From the NCBI GenBank assembly GCA_022722495.1, contig JAIJLI010000152.1:1-5727 (forward strand): a stretch of DNA of 5,727 nt, read 5' to 3'. The notes under the pieces are model-generated. The model was not told where the DNA came from. It did no database searches and worked only from the letters and a program-made list of their open reading frames with translations. The stretch comes from Dialister sp. GTDB taxonomy: Bacteria > Bacillota > Negativicutes > Veillonellales > Dialisteraceae. The position numbers and the translations under genes were made by a program. Below are positions 1 to 5,288 of the stretch, one piece after another; the first letter of the stretch is position 1; every line of letters begins with the position of its first letter.

Positions 1-17
1 TTTGTTATAATATCCAT
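1..17 (-). CDS. Possible start of a leftward gene (5 codons visible)
   Basis: On the minus strand an ATG at 15-17 opens a frame reading Met-Asp-Ile-Ile-Thr before the window ends. It is preceded by AAAGGG (complement of 26-31), 8 nt upstream, a modest Shine-Dalgarno match, and by a perfect extended -10 element (55-63) that would start transcription near position 48. Five codons say nothing about function. The placement of promoter, binding site and ATG is the only support, and the ATG may be chance. Confidence 0.2.
3..11 (+). promoter_or_regulatory. Perfect extended -10 element, rightward
   Basis: TGTTATAAT is an exact TGn-TATAAT extended -10 match; any -35 would lie outside the window. Transcription would begin near 17-18, exactly where the 18-89 hairpin starts, so the product would be a short hairpin RNA or an antisense transcript into the 3' end of the glycosyltransferase gene. 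No convincing rightward gene follows. The region is AT-rich, so a chance match is possible. Confidence 0.3.
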
Positions 18-89
18 GAGGAAAGCCCTTTCTTTGTTTTATTTGTCCACGGAAATTATAACATTTCCACTCAAAGGGAGGCTTTCCTC
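18..89. repeat. 72-nt imperfect inverted repeat / large hairpin
   Basis: The arms GAGGAAAGCC (18-27) and GGCTTTCCTC (80-89) are perfect 10-bp complements. After a 4/3-nt internal loop, CTTTG (32-36) pairs with CAAAG (72-76). Inside the loop GGAAAT (51-56) pairs with ATTTCC (63-68). Read rightward, the arm is followed by the T-rich run TCTTTTATTGTTT, which resembles a terminator; the long loop argues against a simple one. Read leftward, the second arm sits directly against the ATG at 17 and would bury its ribosome binding site. Function is not settled; the structure itself is clear. Confidence 0.55.
55..63 (-). promoter_or_regulatory. Perfect extended -10 element, leftward
   Basis: The complement of 55-63 reads TGTTATAAT, an exact inverted copy of the element at 3-11. 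No -35 match is seen 16-17 nt upstream, which extended -10 promoters can lack. Transcription would start near 48, inside the loop of the 18-89 hairpin, giving about 31 nt of leader before the candidate ATG at 15-17. Confidence 0.35.
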
Positions 90-120
90 TTTTATTGTTT
101 CTGGAAAATTCCCCTACCGA

Positions 121-132
121 GTAAAATTTTAC
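121..132. repeat. 12-bp perfect palindrome GTAAAATTTTAC
   Basis: GTAAAATTTTAC is its own reverse complement and lies 41 bp beyond the stop codon of the glycosyltransferase gene. A looser GGAA-AA-TTCC dyad lies just to its left at 103-112. It could be a dimeric regulator's operator or simply AT-rich intergenic sequence. It is too AT-rich to make a strong terminator stem. Confidence 0.35.
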
Positions 133-173
133 ACTAAGCGCGACGGAGGAGAAGAATGGAGCGAAGGGGCAGC

Positions 174-1628
174 TCATGCATGCCGGCAGATCCAGAAGTC
201 ATATAGACCGGGGATGTGAAGCTCGTTGATCTTATTTGCCTTTTTGAAGGCGACAAGGTAGGGATCTCGGCTTTTGTCCTGCGTAATCAAGATCACATTG
301 TCCTTCCGCAGAAGGTCTTCTTCTGCAATGAACGGCATGACATTCTTCGCATTCCAAGAGAGGGTGCCGGGGCGCATGGCATTGATTTTGAGAGCAGGTT
401 CGGCGCGGTAGATCGTTTGCCCGCTGTAGAAGACCGTGGAGGTGCGATAGTCATGCAGGAAGGCGATGGTCATGCCTGTGGTGTTCATCCGGGCGAGAGC
501 CTGCCCGGCTTCCTTCCCGGAGCGATGGAGCATGATGCCGGGGGCGATGAAAAGAGTAAGGAGCGTGTAGATGGCGATGGCTGCGCTACCGATCCTTTCA
601 AAGCGACATGTGAGGTCTTGGTAGAGAACGGCTGTCAGTATCGCAAGGGCGAAGAGTCCCGGGAACGTGTAGGTGGTGTACTTGGTGGCAATGAGTGTAA
701 AGAAAAGATTGACGACGAGGAAATAGATCAGGAGCAGCTGTGTCACATTCGATGCGTTTCTGAAGTCCAGCGCACCGGATCTCCATTTTTTTGCGAGACT
801 GTAGGGGATTGAGAAGCTCCAGGGAGCAAAGCCGATGAAATAAATGATGAGGTAGAAGTACCATTTATTCTTGCTCGGATGTTCCGAGACGGTAGCACGA
901 AGGAAATTGTGGACACCGAGGAAATTCAGTAGAAAATCAGAGCCGTGGAGGTAGCACATGGTGCCGTACCATGCGCCGGTGATCACGGCGAAGAGGGTGA
1001 AGCCGGAGAAGAGATGGACGTGCTTCATTTCTTTGAGGTCTTTGTTGTAGGCGAGGAAGAGCAGGGCGGCAAGACCGGGGAGGAGAAGACCGATGGGCCC
1101 CTTGGTGAGGACGGCAAAGGCGGCGGCTATGTAGCAGAGGTAGTAGTATCTTCTGTTTTCGGCATAGCCCAGGTAGAAGAAGGCGATCGCCATGCTCATG
1201 AAGAGGAAGAGTGTCGTATCAGTGATGATGGCTTTTGAAAGGAGCCAGCATTCGACAGAGGTACCAAGGATGATGGCAGAGAGCCAGCCGATCTTTTCAC
1301 TGTAGACATGGCAGGCAAACCAATAAGTGAAGAGGACGGAGGCACTGCCGAGAAGGGCGGCGGGCAGGCGGGAGGCCATTTCATTGAACCCAAAGAGCGT
1401 GTAGGAAAGCGCCAGCTCCCAGTAGTAAAAGATCGGTTTGTCGTACCAGTAGTGTCCGTAGATCTGTGGAGAGATCCAGTCGCCCGAGAGGACCATTTCC
1501 TTGGCGGTGAGAGCGTAGTTCGACTCAGCGGTGTCGGTGACGGGAAGGAGCTGGTTGCCGATGAGATAGAGAAAGAGGGAAATAAAAAGAAGCGTGAGGT
1601 AGGGGTACTTGCGAAGCGTGGTATACAT
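174..1628 (-). CDS. ArnT-like GT39-family membrane glycosyltransferase
   Basis: A 484-residue polytopic membrane protein of the GT39/PMT superfamily (ArnT branch), which moves a sugar from a polyprenyl-phosphate donor to an acceptor such as lipid A on the outer face of the inner membrane. Family marks in order: a first membrane helix (about 11-29), the first-loop acidic motif DTAESNY (32-38, D32 and E35 being the likely catalytic/metal acids), YDKPIFYYW (62-70), ITDTTL (135-140), LTKGPIG (174-180) and KYTTYTFPG (316-324), with about 11-13 hydrophobic segments to about residue 365. The last 115 or so residues form the usual periplasmic C-terminal domain. The ATG follows AAGGAGG (1633-1639) with a 4-nt gap. 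It is shorter than the roughly 550 residues of enteric ArnT, and no aminoarabinose synthesis genes lie in the window, so sugar and acceptor are unknown. Family assignment is firm; the name arnT is not justified. Confidence 0.9.
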   Translation of the reverse strand: MYTTLRKYPYLTLLFISLFLYLIGNQLLPVTDTAESNYALTAKEMVLSGDWISPQIYGHYWYDKPIFYYWELALSYTLFGFNEMASRLPAALLGSASVLFTYWFACHVYSEKIGWLSAIILGTSVECWLLSKAIITDTTLFLFMSMAIAFFYLGYAENRRYYYLCYIAAAFAVLTKGPIGLLLPGLAALLFLAYNKDLKEMKHVHLFSGFTLFAVITGAWYGTMCYLHGSDFLLNFLGVHNFLRATVSEHPSKNKWYFYLIIYFIGFAPWSFSIPYSLAKKWRSGALDFRNASNVTQLLLIYFLVVNLFFTLIATKYTTYTFPGLFALAILTAVLYQDLTCRFERIGSAAIAIYTLLTLFIAPGIMLHRSGKEAGQALARMNTTGMTIAFLHDYRTSTVFYSGQTIYRAEPALKINAMRPGTLSWNAKNVMPFIAEEDLLRKDNVILITQDKSRDPYLVAFKKANKINELHIPGLYDFWICRHA

Positions 1629-1659
1629 AGGGCCTCCTTCAAAATAGGGAACATCTATG

Positions 1660-1687
1660 ACTATAGCTTACTTGGGAGGCTTTACAA
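1660..1687 (-). promoter_or_regulatory. Promoter of the glycosyltransferase gene
   Basis: On the minus strand TTGTAA (1682-1687; 4 of 6 to TTGACA) and TATAGT (1660-1665; 5 of 6 to TATAAT) are separated by 16 bp. The predicted start is near 1653, giving a leader of about 25 nt that contains the AAGGAGG site. It is a moderate sigma-70/sigma-A match; the weak -35 would suit an activated promoter. Confidence 0.5.
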
Positions 1688-1699
1688 AAATGGTTGGAA

Positions 1700-1768
1700 T
1701 GCTTAAAGGAAAGATAAACTGTGGAAATGCCGGTTGCCAGATGAGATGGGATTGCTTATGATGGAAAG
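1700..1768. repeat. Imperfect direct repeat TGCTTA-n-GGAAAG, possible operator pair
   Basis: TGCTTA (1700-1705) then GGAAAG (1708-1713) recurs as TGCTTA (1753-1758) then GGAAAG (1763-1768), the starts being 53 bp apart, with 2 and 4 nt between the half-sites. The second copy overlaps the rightward -10 element. OmpR-family regulators bind direct repeats, so this could be a self-regulation site, but the unequal internal spacing weakens the case. Confidence 0.25.
1734..1762 (+). promoter_or_regulatory. Promoter of the kinase/regulator operon
   Basis: TTGCCA (1734-1739; 5 of 6 to TTGACA) and TATGAT (1757-1762; 5 of 6 to TATAAT) have the optimal 17-bp spacing. The predicted start is near 1769. 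It is the best sigma-70/sigma-A promoter match in the window. It leaves a leader of about 177 nt before the kinase ATG, unusually long for a two-component operon; no closer promoter was found. Confidence 0.6.
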
Positions 1769-1786
1769 GAATAGTTTCAGGTTTAT

Positions 1787-1811
1787 GGTGCCATCATCGT
1801 AAGAAGGCACC
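1787..1811 (+). promoter_or_regulatory. Leader hairpin
   Basis: GGTGCC (1787-1792) pairs with GGCACC (1806-1811) around a 13-nt loop, shortly after the predicted start of transcription. No T-run follows, so it is not a terminator by itself. It may stabilise the leader or form part of a larger fold. Confidence 0.3.
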
Positions 1812-1894
1812 GCGGAGAAGGAAGCGCATCGCAACCTGCATCTCCTCTTGGCGGGAAAGCAGACCGTCAGCTTCAGCGGGGGCAAAGAGGGCTT

Positions 1895-1904
1895 GGTGCG
1901 CACC
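1895..1904. repeat. 10-bp perfect palindrome GGTGCGCACC
   Basis: GGTGCGCACC is its own reverse complement, lying 41 bp before the kinase ATG. As DNA it could be a small operator. As RNA its GGTGC-type arm could compete with the GGTGCC/GGCACC hairpin upstream, since GGCACC and GGTGC are complementary over five bases. No known family of site is recognised. Confidence 0.3.
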
Positions 1905-1945
1905 CATCACAAAATCCGGAGATCCTGAGACCTCAAGGAGTTCCT

Positions 1946-3412
1946 ATGACGATCAAGAGAAGTCTTATCCTATCGCACGTCTCCATGTGCATTCTGCCAT
2001 TTTTGATGACGTTCTTTGTACTCGTGTCCTCTTTTTCCGGACTGTACCTGTATGCGAAGAGCGGGAATCATGTGATGGCGGAGAGTGGTTTCCAGTTTCA
2101 GGTCATGAGCCAGGTGGTCAGGACCTTGATCTTTCATCATATCCGGCACTCGAAGGAGTCGCTCGAGGATCACTGGGTACTGGATATTCTGGATCCGATC
2201 CAGTCGTATGTGGTGCTCTACAGGGATGGGGAAGTCACTCTGCAGTATGGAAATGATGTGTATCAGCAGATGGTAGAGGACCTCAAGCGGCAGAAGGTGC
2301 AGCAGGAGCTGGATGAGAGAGCGGTCAATGGAACGTACAGCGCAACGCGGATGGGGCAGTATTCTTTTATGGAGCGCAAGAGGATCGATGGGCATGTATA
2401 CCATCTCTACATGCTCTCTCACAAGCCGGTGAACCGAAGTGATGCGGCGATCGAGGCGGCCTTTCATGCGAGCAATCGCTTCATTGTGATCTCACTGGTG
2501 ATTTTTATCGGTCTGGTCTCCTATGGGCTGTCGCGATTCATCGTTCGGCGGATCCTCGCACCTTTGCAGGAGCTGGAGCGAGGGGCCTACGAGGTGCAGC
2601 AGGGAAATCTCTCCGTCCATCTGTCTCACGAGGGGAAGGATGAATTTACACCGGCGCTGTCAGCGTTCAATCTGATGACGGAGAAGCTCTCCGCGTCGCT
2701 TCGGGAGAGGGAAGAGGATGAGGCGCGAAGGAAGGAGCTCATCGCCAGCATCTCACATGATATCCGTACGCCGCTGACGGCGATCCGCGCCTATATAGAA
2801 GGGCTTCTCGACCATGTGGCAGATACGCCGGAAAAAGAGGAGCATTATCTGCGCGTGATCGAGAAGAAATCGGAGGTCTTGGGACGTCTGATCGATCAGC
2901 TGCTGCTTCTGACGAAAATGGATCTGGGGGAGAAGGCGCTGCCGCTTGTACCGCTTGACCTTTCGACGCTGGTTACGGATTTCATCGATGAGAATCGGAT
3001 CCTCTGGGAAAAGCAGGGGGCAGATTTTCGGATCGAAAGCAAAGGGGTGCACAGGATGGTGGGGAATACCCTCCTTCTAGAGCGCATCTTGGAGAATCTC
3101 ATCACGAACAGTATTCGGTATAAAAAAGAAGAGACGGTGCGGATCGCTGTGACGGTGGAGGCAGCCGCTGATGAGATCCATCTCTCGATCGCTGATGATG
3201 GGACTGGCGTACCGGAGGAGTCGCTGGCCCGTCTCACGGAGGCTTTTTATCGGACGGACCTGGCGAGAAGCCATACAGATAAGGGCAGCGGGCTGGGGCT
3301 TGCCATCGTAAAGCGGGCGGTCACACTCATGCATGGTACGCTGTCTGTGGCCAATCGAACGCCGCACGGACTTCTGGTTCAGATTTCTTTTCCGAAGGAG
3401 GAAAAGTCATGA
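1946..3412 (+). CDS. Membrane sensor histidine kinase of a two-component system
   Basis: A 488-residue inner-membrane kinase that senses an external signal and phosphorylates the regulator encoded next to it. Order of parts: first membrane helix (about 8-36), an extracytoplasmic sensing domain of about 140 residues (about 37-176), second membrane helix (about 178-198), a HAMP linker (about 199-252), and a HisKA dimerisation domain with the phospho-acceptor His271 in ISHDIRTPL. A HATPase_c domain follows, with N-box ENLITNS (383-389, N388), G1 DDGTGVP (418-424) and G2 GSGLGLAI (447-454). All catalytic motifs are intact. The ATG follows AAGGAG (1935-1940) with a 5-nt gap. The sensing domain matches no family I can name; it holds nine histidines (42, 64, 65, 68, 76, 150, 153, 159, 174). 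The stop overlaps the regulator's start (ATGA), which implies coupled translation. The signal is unknown. Confidence 0.93.
   Translation: MTIKRSLILSHVSMCILPFLMTFFVLVSSFSGLYLYAKSGNHVMAESGFQFQVMSQVVRTLIFHHIRHSKESLEDHWVLDILDPIQSYVVLYRDGEVTLQYGNDVYQQMVEDLKRQKVQQELDERAVNGTYSATRMGQYSFMERKRIDGHVYHLYMLSHKPVNRSDAAIEAAFHASNRFIVISLVIFIGLVSYGLSRFIVRRILAPLQELERGAYEVQQGNLSVHLSHEGKDEFTPALSAFNLMTEKLSASLREREEDEARRKELIASISHDIRTPLTAIRAYIEGLLDHVADTPEKEEHYLRVIEKKSEVLGRLIDQLLLLTKMDLGEKALPLVPLDLSTLVTDFIDENRILWEKQGADFRIESKGVHRMVGNTLLLERILENLITNSIRYKKEETVRIAVTVEAAADEIHLSIADDGTGVPEESLARLTEAFYRTDLARSHTDKGSGLGLAIVKRAVTLMHGTLSVANRTPHGLLVQISFPKEEKS
3395..3401 (+). promoter_or_regulatory. Strong ribosome binding site of the regulator, inside the kinase gene
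   Basis: A full AAGGAGG lies 7 nt before the ATG at 3409, within the last codons of the kinase. With the ATGA stop/start overlap it fixes the regulator's start and should make regulator at least as abundant as kinase. Confidence 0.8.
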
Positions 3413-4095
3413 CACGTATATTGATCATCGAAGATGATGAAGACATTGCTTTTATCGAGAAGGATTATCTGGAAGTCAGCGGATATCATGTGACGGTGGA
3501 GATCAATGGGATAAAGGGGCTGACGGAAGCGCTGACCGGCGAGTATGATCTGATCCTTCTGGATATCATGTTGCCGGGGATGGACGGTTTTCAGATTTGT
3601 CGAAAGCTTCGGGGCAGGCTCGATATCCCGATCATGATGGTCACGGCAAAGCGGACGGAGATCGACCAGATCCGGGGGCTGGGCTTTGGTGCTGATGATT
3701 ATATCGAGAAGCCCTTCTCTCCCGGCGTGCTGGTCGCAAAAGTGAAGTCGCAGCTCTCGCAGTATGAACGGCTGAAGGGAAAGCCGAAGACAGAGCAGCG
3801 CATCACGCTCGGAGATATCTCGCTCGAGCAGGATACGCACCGTGTCTTCGTGCGTGGCGAAGAAAAGATGCTGCCGAATAAGGAATTCAAGCTGCTGGAA
3901 TATCTCATGCTCCATCCGGATGTGGTGTACAGCAGAGAAACTCTTTATACGCGCATCTGGGGGATGGATTCGCTCGGCAATACGGCTACGGTCCCTGTGC
4001 ATATCAATCGCATCCGTGAGGCAGTGGAGAAGGATCCAGCTCATCCGAAGCATATCCTGACCATCTGGGGCGTGGGATATAAGTTTGTGCCGTGA
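3409..4095 (+). CDS. OmpR/PhoB-family response regulator
   Basis: A 228-residue cytoplasmic DNA-binding regulator, partner of the kinase just upstream. The receiver domain (1-118) has the acidic cluster E8-D9-D10, the phospho-acceptor Asp52 in LLDIMLPGMDG, the switch residue Thr79 and the conserved Lys101-Pro102 in EKPFSP. The C-terminal winged-helix (Trans_reg_C) domain spans about 130-228, with PNKEFKLLEYL (156-166), the recognition-helix region VPVHINRIREAV (195-206) and the closing WGVGYKFVP wing. Length is standard for the family. The start is set by AAGGAGG with a 7-nt gap and by the overlap with the kinase stop. Such regulators bind direct repeats as dimers and often control their own operon. 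The divergent glycosyltransferase gene is a natural candidate target, but this is inferred from position only. Confidence 0.94.
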   Translation: MTRILIIEDDEDIAFIEKDYLEVSGYHVTVEINGIKGLTEALTGEYDLILLDIMLPGMDGFQICRKLRGRLDIPIMMVTAKRTEIDQIRGLGFGADDYIEKPFSPGVLVAKVKSQLSQYERLKGKPKTEQRITLGDISLEQDTHRVFVRGEEKMLPNKEFKLLEYLMLHPDVVYSRETLYTRIWGMDSLGNTATVPVHINRIREAVEKDPAHPKHILTIWGVGYKFVP

Positions 4096-4117
4096 ATATA
4101 AGGAGAGGGCAGGAGGA

Positions 4118-4204
4118 ATGGAGGTCGAGTCTTCGCCGATGATGCGGCGGGTGATGCCTGAAGGAGCCGCACGGCACGCCGCCGATCCAAGCACTGACGC
4201 TTAG
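4118..4204 (+). CDS. Possible 28-residue small protein after the regulator
   Basis: An ATG at 4118 opens a 28-codon frame ending in TAG at 4202-4204, just 9 bp before the terminator stem, so it would lie on the two-component transcript. It is preceded by AGGAGG (4111-4116), but only 1 nt separates that from the ATG, which is too close for efficient initiation; an AAGGAG at 4100-4105 is rather far. The peptide is polar, with no membrane segment or motif I know. The stretch also contains GC-rich inverted repeats, for example CGCCG (4134-4138) with CGGCG (4145-4149). It may be only 3' untranslated sequence. Confidence 0.15.
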   Translation: MEVESSPMMRRVMPEGAARHAADPSTDA

Positions 4205-4213
4205 CAGCCATTC

Positions 4214-4255
4214 AAAAAGCACGTCATTTTCTTTCTTGAAAATGACGTGCTTTTT
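4214..4255. terminator. Bidirectional intrinsic terminator
   Basis: An uninterrupted 18-bp stem (4214-4231 with 4238-4255) closes a 6-nt loop. The core GCACGTCA is GC-rich, the stem has A5 on the left edge and T5 on the right edge, and so it gives a U-run in both directions. It sits 118 bp after the regulator stop and 40 bp after the stop of the oppositely oriented permease gene, so it serves both convergent operons. Confidence 0.93.
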
Positions 4256-4295
4256 GCGTGCAGTCAACCCGGACAACCGGCTCACGACCATTTCT

Positions 4296-5276
4296 TCAGA
4301 TCACGATCGGGAACAGGACACGCGCTAGGTAGATGACGCCGGTCATGGTGATGCAGGAGAGCAAGGTGCTCATCATGACGAGCTCGGTGGCGAAGTCTTC
4401 AAAATTGTGAAATTCAACGGCGTAGAGGACGGAATTGACGGCGCCGGGGACAGAGGCCATGATGAGGATGGTCTGCTTCAGGACAGGGGACAGGTGAAGT
4501 CCTGCGAGGTCAGAGACCAGAAGGAGAAGGTAGGCCAGAAGCGGAGCGATGACGAGGCGGATCGTGCAGCCGGCCCAGGCATCGATGTCTCGAAAGACGA
4601 TGGTACTCCGATGGATCTGGATGCCGAGGGCAAGCATGACGATGGAGACGAGGGCATTGGCACAGTTTTCAAAGACCGGCCAGAGAAAGACCTGTGTCAT
4701 GTCGAAGCCGGAGAATTTGATGGTGAAGACGGCGACGAGTGTGTAGATGACGGGCATGTGGAAGATGACGGAGATCGCATCGCGTGGTGTCAGCTTCCCT
4801 TTGCCGGCCTGATAGAGGCCCAGCGTATTCAGTGTCATATTCATCTGTACGAGGAGGATGGTGGCACAAGCGCTCGCCTGTGCGAGGTAGGGCGTCTCTC
4901 CATCGATGACGTAGGGGGCATTGCCGAAGACGAGGGCGATCAGGGCGATGCCGATGTTTCCGTTATTGGAGAACATGGTGCCGTTTTTGAGGCATTCGAT
5001 CTTCCCGACGGGCATCCCGCGGAATTTCCCGTAGGACCAGGCGGCAAGGGCGATGAGGAACATCTGGACGAATGCCATCAGAAAGACGTTCAGGAGTGTC
5101 ATATCGATCTCTGCGACGTAGATGCTGTAGAAGATGAAGCTCGGGAGCACGACGAAGAAGGTGAGCTTATTGAGCGAGATGACATCGAGATGGTATCTGA
5201 GATCGAGCAGGTAACCGATGGCGACGAAGACCAGAAGCGGCACGATATTATCGGAAATGATTTGCAGGAAAGCCAT
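4296..5276 (-). CDS. AEC-family (auxin efflux carrier type) permease
   Basis: A complete 326-residue inner-membrane transporter, normal in length for the bacterial AEC/Mem_trans family (about 300-320). About ten hydrophobic segments can be drawn (roughly 7-24, 36-55, 62-83, 102-118, 130-152, 168-187, 197-218, 238-256, 268-285, 298-318), arranged as two halves. The first half has the typical broken-helix motif FSNNGNIGIALIALVFG (102-118). The second has MASVPGAVNSVLYAVEF (273-289), followed by the usual short loop and the STLLS helix (303-307). Family members move small organic anions such as malate or malonate, usually as proton- or sodium-coupled carriers; the substrate here cannot be told. 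The ATG follows AAGGAGG with a 5-nt gap, 10 bp after the stop of a related permease gene, so the two are surely co-transcribed. Confidence 0.88.
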   Translation of the reverse strand: MAFLQIISDNIVPLLVFVAIGYLLDLRYHLDVISLNKLTFFVVLPSFIFYSIYVAEIDMTLLNVFLMAFVQMFLIALAAWSYGKFRGMPVGKIECLKNGTMFSNNGNIGIALIALVFGNAPYVIDGETPYLAQASACATILLVQMNMTLNTLGLYQAGKGKLTPRDAISVIFHMPVIYTLVAVFTIKFSGFDMTQVFLWPVFENCANALVSIVMLALGIQIHRSTIVFRDIDAWAGCTIRLVIAPLLAYLLLLVSDLAGLHLSPVLKQTILIMASVPGAVNSVLYAVEFHNFEDFATELVMMSTLLSCITMTGVIYLARVLFPIVI

Positions 5277-5281
5277 GTCTG

Positions 5282-5288
5282 CCTCCTT
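5282..5288 (-). promoter_or_regulatory. Ribosome binding site overlapping the upstream stop codon
   Basis: On the minus strand AAGGAGG shares its first two bases with the TAA stop (5287-5289) of the upstream permease gene and lies 5 nt before the ATG at 5274-5276. This fixes the start and points to coupled translation of the two permeases. Confidence 0.75.

Larger units (their letters stand above)
1629..1945. other. Divergent control region (317 bp, non-coding)
   Basis: This stretch separates the leftward glycosyltransferase gene from the rightward kinase/regulator operon. It holds a leftward promoter (1660-1687), a rightward promoter (1734-1762), an imperfect direct repeat TGCTTA-n-GGAAAG (1700-1713 and 1753-1768), and a rightward leader with a hairpin and a 10-bp palindrome. 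No open frame in it has a plausible binding site and protein-like composition. The back-to-back promoters, about 50 bp apart, could be controlled by one bound regulator. Confidence 0.7.

Noticed and set aside
16..219. Plus-strand 67-codon frame at the left edge
   Set aside because: Its ATG falls at the predicted transcription start with no ribosome binding site, it runs through the hairpin, and it ends inside the opposing gene.
216..812. Plus-strand frame of 198 codons inside the glycosyltransferase gene
   Set aside because: Antisense shadow of a well-supported membrane protein; no family resemblance.
76..1683. GGGAGGCTTT occurring at 76-85 and 1674-1683, on both sides of the glycosyltransferase gene
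   Set aside because: A ten-base match in two purine-rich spacers is weak, flanking bases differ, and nothing suggests the gene was inserted as a unit.
1550..1749. Near-match GGTTGCC(A)GATGAGAT at about 1552-1566 and 1732-1747
   Set aside because: One copy is coding sequence in the glycosyltransferase and there is a one-base gap; probably chance.
1758..1802. 14-codon leader-peptide-like frame (ending MVPSS) before the kinase
   Set aside because: Its first ATG lies within the -10 element and would not be transcribed; the internal ATG at 1785 has no well-spaced binding site.
1703..1903. Minus-strand 66-codon frame in the divergent control region
   Set aside because: It starts at a GTG without a good binding site, covers the rightward promoter, and shows no protein-like pattern.
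3379..4194. Long minus-strand open frame (271 codons) opposite the response regulator
   Set aside because: It overlaps the whole of a textbook OmpR-family gene, has a His/Arg/Ile-rich low-information composition and no binding site worth noting.
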